From: Marthasterias glacialis
Lineage: Eukaryota > Echinodermata > Asteroidea > Forcipulatida > Asteriidae
Assembly: GCA_911728455.2 (NCBI GenBank)
Contig: OU452239.1
Location: forward strand, 6,321,884-6,385,883
Direction of reading: 5' to 3'
Length of the DNA: 64,000 bases
The notes beneath the pieces are model-generated. The model saw nothing but the letters and a program-made list of their open reading frames with translations. It ran no database searches and was not told where the DNA came from. The position numbers were made by a program, and so were the translations under genes. This document shows positions 12,601 to 22,400 of the stretch, in pieces; within the stretch, counting starts at the first letter, position 1; every line of letters starts with the position of its first letter.

Positions 12601-14232
12601 TCGTGCATTCCTTTCATTGTTTTCATTCCTTTAGTTGTACATTTCTGTTATACGTGTCTTTCGATACAAATGTGGAGAATGAAATCAGGGTTGTTGTGTG
12701 TAGACACAAAGTTCAATAAGTATTCAGGTTTCTTTGATAGAAAAGTGTTATATATTTCTTATGGGCAAAGGGCCTTTCAGATTGCATCTCCTGAACTCTG
12801 GAATTCACCCCCCAATAATATGAAAGAAAGTTCCTTCCTTGAACAGTTCAAATCTACTCTTAAAACTTAACTCTTTGTCAAATAACTATTGATTTCATTG
12901 TACCTATTACATGAATTCTCTCTGTAGTTTATATTGTAAAAATGTACTTGGTTTGTTTTATATTCTTGTTCATTGTATTCCACACTTATATTTTTCTTTC
13001 TCTTCCCCTTTTTCCTAAGCCCACTGACACTTCACTGTAATTTTGCACTATATCAAAAATTGTTGAGTATTGTGATTATTTCTTGAATTTTTTTTTACAT
13101 TTATTTATGCAATTCGCCCATCACAAGGCCAAAAGGCCACTTGAGGTGTGGGCTACTTTTTGATAAGGGGATAGAAACCTGCCCCAATGCGCAGAAACAA
13201 GACATGGAGAGGAGATATAAGTACAAGTCTCTTCACAGCACAGCTACATGAACCCGTTGCGAGACAAACATGACTGCCTCTACCCCTATTTGAAGCAATT
13301 ATAGTTAAGGGTCTTGCTCAAGGACACAAGTGTCATGACCGGGGTTCGAACCCACATCCTGATGACTGAGCCACCAGAACTTGAGTCCAATGTACTAAAC
13401 CACTCGACCACGACACTCTACAATAATTACTATCAGTATTATTATTATTATTATGATTATTTTTATATTTCTTATCAACACTCTTTACTTCATTAAACTT
13501 GTTTTGACAGGGGTACTGTTCATCAAAGTCAGACTGACTTCACCCTTTTGTTCCGATCCTCGGTGTCCAAATGGATGAAATTTGCAGGAACGCTGGATCC
13601 TAAGATTGGCATGGAGATCAATCTAAATGCCACAGTTGCCTTTCTCTCTGCTAAACTTGGTGAGGTTTGTTTGTTTGTTTTGGGGTTTTTTCTTTGCTTT
13701 ACTTAACTTCAGGGCCATGTCACACAGGGCAAATTTTACTGGCAACCTGGAGGCAACCAACCGCACTGCATGCAAAAGGAGCACTTCAATTATAAAAGGG
13801 ACATTATTCCTTTTAGTATCTCACTGTCCCCAAGACAATTATGTGGAAATTGACATGTGAATGTTTTTTTTTTTTTTTTTTTCTTGGAGATTGCCGGAAA
13901 GTGGTTGCCTGTAAATTGCCCCGGGTGACATGCCCCTCGGAGCTCTTCGTAGTGTCACTCAAAATCTTTCACCCTTTGTCTCGGTCTCAATTTGAGTTGA
14001 TTAATAAATTGTTTGTAAAGGTTTTTTTTTGTATTTTTAGTAGTATGATGCAATTCTAATGTAAATAAGAAACCATGAATAATAATGCATTTGTTTGTAT
14101 TTTGTCCATTTAGGGTTGCCATACAACAAGGAGTATGATAAGATTCTACTTGGTGAAAATAAACACGTAATGATTGGCACTAACATCAAGCTTGACCCAG
14201 ACAAGGTGTTAGAAACTCAGGCTAGTCTGTAA
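4621..14232 (+). CDS. PAFAH2: PAFAH2-like platelet-activating factor acetylhydrolase, complete, nine coding exons
   Basis: Exons: 4621-4721, 5424-5587, 8276-8441, 8793-8940, 10170-10283, 10920-11011, 12180-12362, 13511-13659, 14114-14232. All junctions are GT-AG and phases agree, giving 411 aa. The family hydrolyses the sn-2 acetyl or oxidised short acyl chain of PAF-like phospholipids. Seen: N-terminal GPYPVGCMDIM and GTFLRLFYP blocks, the lipase box GHSFG with Ser245, then Asp268 in ALDAW and His327 in TVHQSQTDF, spaced like the family triad. There is no signal peptide, and the insert ending RIQEWIPILLVE plus LINTEKF and HQSQTDF resemble intracellular PAFAH2 more than plasma PLA2G7. Gly2 is absent, so the N-myristoylation known for mammalian PAFAH2 is not expected. 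Start: ATG 4621 has A at -3. An in-frame ATG at 4555 would add 22 residues but has a weak context. A polypyrimidine tract and AG near 4510 suggest a 5'UTR exon. Introns carry SINEs, MITEs and LINE debris. Confidence 0.95.
4805..4895. repeat. Half copy of the 44477 foldback element
   Basis: GGGAATAAAAGAGTGGTGACG and GGTCTTAATCGGCC then GTGTGGTATAAAAGCCC match one arm only; in PAFAH2 intron 1. Confidence 0.55.
5659..6054. repeat. TTAA-type MITE, family 3 (AAGGCAAAGTATACC ends)
   Basis: TTAAAGGCAAAGTATACC at left and GTATACAGACCCTTTAA at right; 396 bp, in PAFAH2 intron 2. Contains an internal hairpin of TGAGAAGCGTTACGG against its complement near 5850-5880. Confidence 0.75.
6130..6500 (+). pseudogene. 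Frameshifted 3' remnant of a non-LTR retrotransposon reverse-transcriptase ORF
   Basis: The translation carries the C-terminal signature common to LINE polyproteins: SLHWLLVIHHIKYKVLLLVFQ, LHGTAPEYITSLL, then after a frame change PTLWNTLPQELRSI and STSAFIPLLKT. The reading frame is broken and the upstream RT is absent, so this is a dead 5'-truncated copy in a PAFAH2 intron. It is followed almost directly by a tRNA-derived SINE. Confidence 0.75.
6524..6893 (+). repeat. tRNA-Leu-derived SINE, near full length
   Basis: The head reads like a tRNA-Leu gene with A box GTGGCCAAGCGG and B box GGTTCGAATCC. Next comes a conserved central block GTCCTTGAGCAAGACACTTTA, then a body ending in a (TTA)n tail. 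The box A/B pair would drive Pol III. Located in PAFAH2 intron 2. Confidence 0.88.
7437..8256. repeat. Inverted-repeat element in the PAFAH2 intron before exon 3
   Basis: Left end 7437-7505 (TTTAGAATATCCCAACTATAG) and right end 8158-8256 are inverted, about 75% alike copies. The right terminus ends only 20 bases before the exon 3 acceptor. Contains the SINE at 7711. Confidence 0.5.
7711..7975 (-). repeat. Diverged tRNA-derived SINE, reverse orientation
   Basis: Begins with (ATT)n, the complement of a TTA-type tail, and ends with a tRNA-like B box complement (GGGATTCGAACCGGGG) and a degraded head. Body sequence differs from the Leu-type SINEs. Confidence 0.55.
9202..9420. repeat. TTAA-type MITE, family 1, intact
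   Basis: TTAA plus AGGGACTGTGTCATGAT at left, and ATCATGACGACACAGCCCCT plus TTAA at right; 219 bp in a PAFAH2 intron. TTAA target duplication is the mark of piggyBac-type transposition. Confidence 0.85.
9565..9660 (+). repeat. AAAT and AAT microsatellite
   Basis: (AAAT)n followed by (AAT)n and (AAAAT)n, in a PAFAH2 intron. Confidence 0.85.
10443..10765 (+). repeat. tRNA-Leu-type SINE copy
   Basis: Head GTGTCGTGGCCGAGCGGTC, then CACTTGTGTCCTTGAGCAAG, then a body with GGTCCCGTGCACTAGGATG and AAAAGAACCCAGAAC. A GAA-rich microsatellite follows at 10786-10830. Lies in the PAFAH2 intron before the exon encoding the lipase box. Confidence 0.8.
11149..11496. repeat. TTAA-type MITE, family 2 (AGCCCCAGCTC ends)
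   Basis: Ends TTAAAGACCCAGCTC and GAGCTGGGGCTTTAA; about 345 bp. Interior contains the conserved block TTTACATATACCTTACATGG and TTTTGTCTCAGTGAGAC. Confidence 0.82.
11500..11875. repeat. GTGGCGTAGCC-type MITE, left end degraded
   Basis: Body (GGGGGGCACTTTTGGCCA, AACAAGCCCCTTTTCAG) matches 37475-37766; directly follows the family 2 MITE at 11149. Confidence 0.6.
12035..12125. repeat. CTAGTCCTAACTTAGGACTAG palindromic repeat cluster
   Basis: Several inverted and direct copies of ACTAGTCCTAACTTA within 90 bases of a PAFAH2 intron, ending 55 bases before exon 7. Confidence 0.65.
12670..12885 (+). pseudogene. Second LINE C-terminal fragment in a PAFAH2 intron
   Basis: The reading YGQRAFQIASPELWNSPPN followed by LEQFKSTLKT matches the usual end of LINE ORF2 proteins (pattern G-RAF--A-P-LWNSLP). 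Only about 65 codons remain; an AT-rich stretch to about 13090 may be its 3'UTR. A different subfamily from the fragment at 6130. Confidence 0.65.
13103..13420 (-). repeat. tRNA-Leu-type SINE copy, reverse
   Basis: Complementary order: body, then CAAGGACACAAGTGTC, then GGGTTCGAACCCAC and the Leu-like head ending CTCGACCACGACAC. Lies in PAFAH2 intron 7, between exons 7 and 8. Confidence 0.8.
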
Positions 14233-14311
14233 AAACAAACAACTGTTTCTATAAATCTGTCAATAGTGTTTCAAAAAGTACCGGCATAACAGAAAAACAT
14301 TTGATTATTGA

Positions 14312-14317
14312 AATAAA
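14312..14317 (+). promoter_or_regulatory. Polyadenylation signal of the PAFAH2-like gene
   Basis: AATAAA lies 80 bases after the TAA stop at 14230-14232, the first canonical signal downstream, so it is the likely 3' end signal. Cleavage site not determined. Confidence 0.6.
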
Positions 14318-14439
14318 ACAAACATTTAGCGGAAGCGGTCAGTTTATGGCTAAGTGAGAATGTCTTCAAAATGTTCACATAAAAATTTCACATAAAAACT
14401 TGCCTAGGATATTAAGTGGAATATTCCTGCGCTAGTGCA

Positions 14440-14650
14440 ATCTAACTGGTTTAGAATGAGTACCATTAATTGTGTGATTTTTACCCATACACCCATGTGC
14501 GTTGAGCACTGTATACTCAGTGCTTTCCTGAGTCCTGTGAACAAAAATTCCACAGGCATATTCCTTGGGAGGGATTCGAACCTACGACCCCCCGCCATTC
14601 TAGAGCAGATGTCTTACCAACTAGACTACCGAGATTGCCCGGCAGTTGAA
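14440..14650 (-). repeat. Second tRNA-derived SINE family, reverse copy
   Basis: The reverse strand starts with a tRNA-like head: GGGCAATCTCGGTAGTC as A-box side and GGTTCGAATCCC as B box. The body reads CCTTGGGAGG, then GGACTCAGGAAAGCAC, then TATACAGTGCTC and GTATGGG. Head differs from the Leu-type family. Lies just 3' of PAFAH2. Confidence 0.75.
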
Positions 14651-15432
14651 ATCATACAATATACACTTATTAAACTATAAATTTTAAGTTCAAATGTGTA
14701 GGAGGATAATATCTTGCAAAAAAAAATAAATTAAATAAAATAAAATTAGGGGTGAAACAATGATCGATATGTGTAGATGTGATACAACATGCAACGTTTA
14801 ATTGTAACTTCAATCGATTAGTGTCTGGTCTTTCTCTTCATTCATATAGACTCTATCTATTGGAAAATGAATGCGTCACACAACTGAATTAGACCTTGGA
14901 GCACGTCTTTAAGAACTGTCTCTGAAAAGGTTTTGAGAAAGCAAGATAATGAAAAAGAAAACGGATTTGTCTGAAGGAATGTTGTCATAGTTTTGAATTG
15001 TACTACCTCTGTGCATTTCTTGATTTGTGTCTTGATTTGAAGATGTTCTTTTCCCAGTTGCGCAACTAATGGGGCGCACGGGGGGCTAGAATAAAATGGT
15101 GCTCACCCGTGTGCCCCCCTTAAATTTTTACCTTAGTTTCGCTGCTGTCTTTTCCTTGAAAGAAATCTTGAAAATCTCTTGGAAATCTTTTGCGGGAATC
15201 ATTTTCAACAGAATCATAAAAAGTGGTGATTTACGGCATCATTGTCAGAAGTATACAATCAGATTGCACGCTGTTATTATTATTTTTTTTTTTAAGATGT
15301 GAGAGGAGTTAGTTGGTTTTTATAATGTCTGGACTAGAAAACAAAAAGCTCAGGTGCTCTAATACTCAGGTATTAGAAATGCAGACCATGTAGACAGTCT
15401 TTGTTAATAATTAGCCATTTGACGAGCTAGCT

Positions 15433-15783
15433 TTAAAGCCCCAGCTCATCTTGGTAAACTGACTGTAAATGCTTCCATTCTTTGCACAAATCAAGACACT
15501 TGTAATAAAACCAACCTGTAAAAAGGTCAGCTCTTTTCGTTGTTTCATTTGCAAGAAACCGGTAAAAATACAATCAGCATTTGTGCAGAGTTTCTTTTCG
15601 TCTCACTGAGACGAAAACTAATTTTGGGTCTTATTTCAGTTATTATTTAAAAACGATAACACTTCAGGCAGAAACATTCCAAGGAAACTTTTGTACCATC
15701 CTTAACTTTATACCATGTAAGGTATATGTAAATCTGTGGACATTTTTGTTTTCCCCCTTACCAATGTTGAGCTGGGGCTTCAG
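15433..15783. repeat. TTAA-type MITE, family 2, opposite orientation
   Basis: Begins TTAAAGCCCCAGCTC and ends GAGCTGGGGCTTCA; interior is the reverse complement of the 11149 copy. Confidence 0.82.
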
Positions 15784-15844
15784 TCTGTACTGTTTGTATT
15801 GATATAAACTCATATTTCTACTTCTGACAGGAAATACAATAAGG

Positions 15845-16260
15845 GGGCCACTTCTCTACCGTCACCTTAGCAGTTTTTCCAATGCTTGTAACTTCTTTAA
15901 GTACCTGAAACCACCCCAAAATGTTTCAGCATGTGAATGGACTTCTAGACTTATACTGAAAATAAGTTGAGTTGAATAGGATTATTATTTTTTTTAAATT
16001 ACTTTCATTTCTTATTCAACAAATTGGACGGAAAATGCCGGTAGATTTTTCTGTCCAATGTTGATGAAATTTTGAGGGTAATTTTTTTTTAATGAAAACG
16101 AAAAACATCAAAGGAATCAACTCATAAAAAAAATCGTTTTCTCAGTATAAGCCTGAATGTCTCTTCACATGTTGAAACAGTTTTGGGTTGTTTCAGGTAC
16201 TTCTGAAAAGTTACAACCATTGAGAAAAAACTGTCAACGTGACGGATGCAAAGTGATACC
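15845..16260. repeat. Long-TIR MITE between PAFAH2 and the GPCR gene
   Basis: Inverted arms of about 115 bp each (CCGTCACCTTAGCAGTTTTT on the left, its diverged complement ending GTCAACGTGACGG on the right) around an AT-rich centre. Confidence 0.7.
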
Positions 16261-18385
16261 CTTTACCTGTTCACTGTCTTCTCTTGTAAACTGTTATTTT
16301 TCGTGGCCGGTTTTCGGAATTTATACATTGTAAATGCCACAATTCGTCAAAATAATTATATCTAAAAAAGATATGCCTGATATCATATGAATTTTAAATC
16401 TATTTTTGATGAGAAATATTTATGTGTTATTGTCATACGTGATTTTATAAATTAAGTACCCGTAATTTATTGAAAACAACTACTTGGTTTGTTTTTATTT
16501 TTTATAAGTTAACTTTAATGTAAAATTAATATTTTCTGAAGAGACATTGAATGATGGATAAAGTTTAAATTTGACTCTTTATTGTAACGGTTTTGTACTT
16601 ATGCAGAGTGGAATACTGTCTGAAATAAACCCAAGATGCATTGCGTATCCTCCAGCCCCTTCCCAATCCCCGCCCTCCACGTCTGTGAATTACCCGCACC
16701 CCTTTCCCTTTTTAAAACAAATTCTGCCAACAAACTGCCAATAAAACTTAAAAGAAAAAAAATAAGGTGATAAAAGGAAAACAGAAGATGAACGCAATTT
16801 AGAACCATACCGGTACCTTCGGCTCGTTAGTCACACTATCGCCATACTCCTAAGCAACTCGAAAATCGTTTTCAAAATGTTATATATTTCCTGTAAATAC
16901 CATGGGACAGGCAAATGCGCAACCCGTACTATGTCGTTTTGGGAAAAATTGCGCCAGGCCTCCCTTTCCTGGATCAATCTGAAGCGACAGGGTATCTGCC
17001 AAATACAGTCATGCGCTATTTATAATTAAATGTTTTTAATTAAGATCGAGTATTTTCCAGCATGTATGTTTTTCTCTTTCTTTTTTTCGGGGTGGGTTTG
17101 TTTGTTTGTTTGTTTGTTTGCTTGTTTGTTGGGTTTTTGGGTTGTTTGTTGGGTTGTATGTTTGTTTGTTTTTTGGGTTGTTGGGTTATTTTTTTGTTTG
17201 CTTGATTGTTTATTTGTTTGTTTGTTTGTTTGTCTGTTTGTCTGTTTGTCTGTTATTGTTTTTGTTTTTTTGGGGGAGGCTAGACAACAGTTTTCCTCCA
17301 GCCCCAGCCCCCCCCCCCCTCCTACACCCCCGGTAGAACCACGCCTGTTCAAGTAAATGTCTTGTGTAAGCAAACAAACAAAAAACAGTCCGGGAGAAAG
17401 CAACTATGAGTATAAAGAAAGAGGCGTTGTTGGAAAGTGGAATAGTGTTGGTTGAAGTTGAATTCCTTTAAGTTGATGTAGTTGGGGTTAATAACACCGG
17501 GTTGCATTTGGATTAAGACAAGCTTCAGTCAATGTTGTTAATTAAAGACGGAAGTAAAATGGCTTTTCTCAAGCCTGAATGGACAAACTGACTGCGCGGA
17601 AAAGTTTTCTTTAAAATTTAATTTGAAATGTGTTTATACTAGTAATTTCATGCGTTGTTAAACATGACAGACTCTTTATTTGATTGACACGTACAAAGCT
17701 AGGAATAGCCCGTCGTCAATAGGCCCGAAAGGCTTTCAGGGCGACATTCATGCTTAGCAATGCATGCAATTTTGTTCTAACAATTCAATGACCGCTGGGT
17801 ATTCAAGGAAGCTCCGGTGAGACATCAATTTGACAAACTTTAATTCAGACACTATTTTGAGAAGTGTTTTTCTCCCTTGCTTCAATTTTATTAAACTTAA
17901 TAACATTTAACAAATACAACACTCTATATGTACAGTTAAATATTACTGATTTTTAAGTAACGAAAATAACCCTTCTTTGTAGTAGGCTGATATTCTGTTA
18001 TCAGCACTTGCGTACCATACATTTTACATGCGGTTATAGTCTGGTTCCCAGACCCAATAATCTCTGACTAGTCTTTTTCGATTTTAGGCTCCGGTATCAC
18101 CTAATGTCACGTGACTAAAATGAGGATTTCCTCCTTTTCCAAAAATGTTTTAAAATATTCCGAACTTGTTTCCCCCTTTTTTTGAGTACACACTCCAGTC
18201 AAAGCACTTTGTTAAGGTGTTTCAAAGACGCCAAATGTGCGTCGCGTCATACCGTCTCCCGCCGCTTCGTGCCGTCGCCCGTTGCGTCGCCTGTTTTCAA
18301 TTGATTTTCATATAGTGGCTTTAGGTGCCGTCGCCCGTCGCGTCGTCCGTCGCGTCGCCCGTCACTTTGCGCCATCACCCGTTGC
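16260..18385. other. Intergenic, no gene seen
   Basis: AT-rich apart from the GTTT microsatellite and the CGTCG tract. 18040-18175 (AGTCTGGTTCCCAGACC) recurs at 36985-37125, an unnamed repeat pair. Confidence 0.45.
17085..17270 (+). repeat. GTTT microsatellite
   Basis: Imperfect (GTTT)n for about 185 bases. ORFs over it are repeat translations. Confidence 0.85.
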
Positions 18386-18400
18386 GTCGTGCCGTCACAT
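18237..18400 (+). repeat. CGTCGCCCGT-type short repeat tract
   Basis: Irregular repetition of GTCGCCCGTCGCGTC and GTGCCGTCGCCCGTTGCG, GC-rich within an AT-rich neighbourhood. Confidence 0.65.
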
Positions 18401-18688
18401 GACCTGTAGTGGGTTCTACGTCATATAAGCTGATGGCAAGCTACGTGCAAATACTGTGACCGACAGAGTCACACCAAAAGTCGGCTTTTGGTAATAATAA
18501 CACAGTTACTAAGCCATTTTATTAAAGTTGTATGTTGTGACATTGATATTAATCACATTACTGTTTCATAAACTACCAGTATTCTGCTACAAAAGAGGTT
18601 TATTTTGAGTTATGCACTACCGGCGTCATACGATGATGTAGCAACCCGCCTGCTATTTTGTTTGTAATGTAGGCCTAAATCACTGTAA

Positions 18689-18720
<32 letters not shown>

Positions 18721-19197
18721 GGGTAAAGAACGTTGAAAAAGTGAGCATTTATACCTAGCCTTGCTGAATTTCAAATAGACAAAGTAATCACATGGTTTTG
18801 GAAAGCCCTTTTTTTGGATGATTTCAGCTTCCCGACTGTGAAATTCTTGTGTTGAAAAGTGTGTTATCGCGGTCGTCTGGCCCATCCAAACGTTCCGTCG
18901 TGCAACTTGTACGTACTACCACATCGTGAACATCTACATGTAGGCCTAATTTGTGTTCCACGTAGAATTTCCAAAACTTCCCTTACTGTCCTTACTGGCT
19001 TTATTCAGCCACTCGAAGGTCTCTCGTACAAACTCTAGAATATTTTCCACTGATTTCGAGAAAGTAAAGCCTCGATCGAATAAACAAATGCAACAATCAT
19101 CATGTACTGCACCGCACTTTCTTATGGAGGACGTCGTGTTTGTTTACATTTAATACCCACTACATGTCACGTGACGTGGATCGCGCAATCAGTATAT
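18385..19197. repeat. TA-GACC MITE, family E, decayed ends, upstream of the GPCR gene
   Basis: Body aligns with 23828-24596 (GTCGGCTTTTGGTAATAATAACAC, split across, and CTTTCTTATGGAGGACGTCG), right end GATCGCGCAATCAGTATA. Contains a 26-base poly-A then poly-G run at 18687-18723. Ends about 125 bases before the CRE/TATA pair. Confidence 0.75.
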
Positions 19198-19322
19198 TAT
19201 TTGCCAGCGTGGGCCAACCCGCTTGTTTTAATTGACACAATCTTGCTTGGAAAGTGACTTTATGGTTCCTGATTGGCTTGCAGCGGAAACTTTCTGTCCA
19301 ATCATGTGTCCCAAATGACCAA

Positions 19323-19357
19323 TGACGTCAATTTCGTAGTAAAGGAGTGTGTATATA
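19323..19357 (+). promoter_or_regulatory. Putative CRE plus TATA core promoter of the SMB-GPCR gene
   Basis: A full palindromic CRE, TGACGTCA (19323-19330), lies 21 bases before a TATATA box (19352-19357). The TATA box is about 55 bases ahead of the receptor ATG at 19411, which leaves room for a short 5'UTR. Motif presence is seen; promoter function and cAMP/CREB control are inferred. Confidence 0.45.
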
Positions 19358-19410
19358 GGTGGATGATGTTTCACACGGATTTGCAGACTCGATTTTCATT
19401 GTTAACAGTC

Positions 19411-22400
19411 ATGGCAAAGTTTTCATGGTGTCGGTTGACAAAACTTCAGAAGGTAACACTGATTTTGCTCTTTCAGTTGCCAAACTTGGGTAAGTATGTA
19501 GCCGTGTATATAGCCCTTTCACGTTCACAGTGCCTGGTTTTGTTCACGGAAGTACAAAAAATAGCTCTTACAATAATAATAACAACCTGTTCATAGCGCA
19601 TTTCACAATAACGTCTCAATGCGCTTTACATTAGTGCCCTAATGTAATCTTTCTCAGCTCCCTGGGGAGTATACAGCCCCGAGCTGCCGTTGCGCTCCAA
19701 AGGCTTTTTCAAACACAATATTGACCTTCACCCTCGCAGGTACCCATTTATACCCCTGGGTGAAGAGAAGCAATTATAGTAAAGTATCTTGCTCACGGAC
19801 ACAAGTGTCATGACCGGGATTCGAACCCACACCCCGATGACTCATTACCACCAGAACTTGAGTCCGGTGCACTAAACCGCTCGGCCACGATACGCTACGG
19901 TTTGGTTCTATGGTTTGGTATGGCGTTATTACTAATTTTACAGGAGTCAATATAGTATTGATGGTTTTTTTCTTTGTCCGAAATTACTCTTAGCGAACGG
20001 TAAGTTTCAAAATCTCCTTTCTGTTTTTTTTTTTTTTTTTAGGAAACTGAGCACATTTTGTGAAGTGGATTTATTTCTGACTGCAAATTATTTTCACGTT
20101 GAAAAAGCGCCTGGTGTGGTCCTAAATTTTGTTGTGGTTAATAAGATAAAATATAGTGGGATTGGTAAGCTGATAGTAATGTGTTCTTACTTTGTGTGAT
20201 TCAATATATACATGGAAAAAACGTTCAAAAATTTGGACTCGTGATCCGGAGAAAATAGTGAAAAACCGTGAACATTTTTTAGCACTATGTAAACACATGA
20301 TGTCCTTAATTTCGATTGTTACAATCGAAGTCAAAATTGAGGTCTTCATGTTTCTATTTTCACGGCATTGGCATTACTTCAGACAGAAATGTTTCTATAC
20401 TGAAGATTGGTACTCATATGAACTTTAATAATCAGTAAGATTATACTGATACTGAATTTGATAAAAACAGATGTTGATGACTGTACCAATATTGTATTCT
20501 ACCTTTAAATGCACTTTTCTCATAAACATTTCCAATAACCTGGATCTTGTTGGATGTTCTTGTTTTACTTTTTGCTTTAACTTAAAGGAAATCTTGCCAA
20601 TACTTCCCTCAAAAACTATGTTGTATGTTTTATAATAATTATAGGCTCTGCATGCAATCTTTAGTATTAGTGTTACCATAGGGTGCATTCACCTTAAATA
20701 TCATTATATGATCCAAGCTCAAGCCGATTTTATCTTAAAAATGAATTGATTCCAGCGAACGAAATTTAAAAGTGCATGTTATTTTGGAACGAATAAACTT
20801 AGTGAATTTGACTTTGTAGATGGCAGTAAAAACGTTTTTTTTTGACACGGTTATCCCGGCCTACCACCCATACGATAAAATAATGATGTACGGCGGCCAT
20901 GCCCGCTGCTGGTGCCCAGAAGTCAGCTATGACAACGTAATTTCTCCTGCATGTTGTCTCTGTGTGTATTTATTGTGCTCCACACAATTTTCTTTATTAT
21001 TATTTTTTTTAAATTAATTACCTTATTGGTTGATGGATTTTTTCGTTTGGTATCTCATTTGAAAGTTAATAATTTGGTTATCATAAAAAAAAATAAGAAA
21101 TGCAATTCAACATTTTGATTTATTTATCAAGGTAAAATCGTCTTGAGCACGGATCACTTATCTTTAAGGGTAGTGTTATGGCATCATCACGTGAATTGTC
21201 GTGTTGTGGTTTGAATGTCACTTATTACAACTTGAAAACAAATTCACGTCACGGGTGATCGTTTTACAGGTTGTGGATTCGAATGTGCGCCGGAAAGAAC
21301 GCTTTGTTCTTCAGAGTGTTTGGACAAGGACCCCGGTTACGACTTCAGATCGCAGTGTAGATGCGATCCATTGTGCCAATTATACGGAGACTGTTGTATG
21401 GACTATTGGACGAACTGCTGGAACAGCAGTCGGTACAGTTTTAACTCTGGATACAAAAAGTATATCAGTTGTGTTACGCCGTTTGAGAATGATCCAGATC
21501 CAAGCATCCCAAAATATTTAGTTGTTGATAAATGCCCCACTGATTGGTCTGACAACTTAGTAAAACATATATGTGAGAACATCACATTAAATAGACAAGA
21601 AAAGTTATTGAGTGTATTTGTCAACAGTCCTGAAGGTACCACATTCAAGAACGTCTTTTGTGCCCTATGTCACGGGCTTGAGAAAGATCAACTCATGCCG
21701 TGGTCTGTTAAACTTTGGGATTGCAATCGCGTGCCGAACACTAGCGTGTGGGACTTTGACTCATGCAGACACATTATTGCGGTACCACCTGCTTCCTTGC
21801 AGTTTAATCCCCATCGTTGTTTCTCCGAATTCATCGAGAACTGCCCTGAAAACAACACCACGAACAACCGCACCCAGCTGTGTCCACAATATACTGCAAT
21901 GATATTTAACAGAGCAACTTTGTTTACCTACAAGAACGTAGACTGTCTAAATTGCAACGGTCCAATCAACGAAAGAGAACTGGCCTGTGTTATGTCTTAC
22001 CATAATAGCTGGGTTGAAGTATCTCAGATGATCACCCTTCTATTCGATTTCACGAAAGGAACTGTTTACAGTTTCCACACGACGGGCTTTTTCCAAAAGA
22101 AAACCACAGGCCCTTTCTTGCTAAGAAATTGCAGCAGTTGGCAGATACATGATCCATTCCTAGACGTCTGTGTTGATTTATGTAATGCGTCACCAAGTGG
22201 AGATGAGCAACCTCATCTTCAGTCGTTAACACGATGTGAACAGAGTATTGATAGCGTGGTGTTGCGTACTAATCAAACTCAATATTGCATGAAGAATTTG
22301 ACGTCTTTGATAGTGTCTGGCAAACCAACCTACTTTGAAGGGAATGATGACCAATTTGGGCAACAAGGTTATACTCGAATTATTTATACAGATTTTGTTT

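Noticed and set aside
4621-14232. Naming the enzyme PLA2G7 (plasma PAF-AH)
   Set aside because: No signal peptide, and the lineage-specific insert resembles PAFAH2; the triad alone cannot separate the two.
17026-17403. 125-aa and 108-aa ORFs on both strands
   Set aside because: Translations of the GTTT microsatellite (runs of Cys/Leu/Val/Phe or Lys/Gln/Thr/Asn).
18237-18428. Arg/Ala/Val-rich 63-aa ORF
   Set aside because: Translation of the CGTCGCCCGT repeat tract.
20821-20937. Exon-like block after TTTGTAG, reading MAVKTFFFDTVIPAYHPYDK and ending at AAC|GTAATT, between GPCR exons 1 and 2
   Set aside because: Its open frame starts and ends in phase 0, whereas GPCR exon 1 ends in phase 1 and joins 21270 exactly to give Gly-Cys of the SMB domain; in the required phase the block has an early stop.
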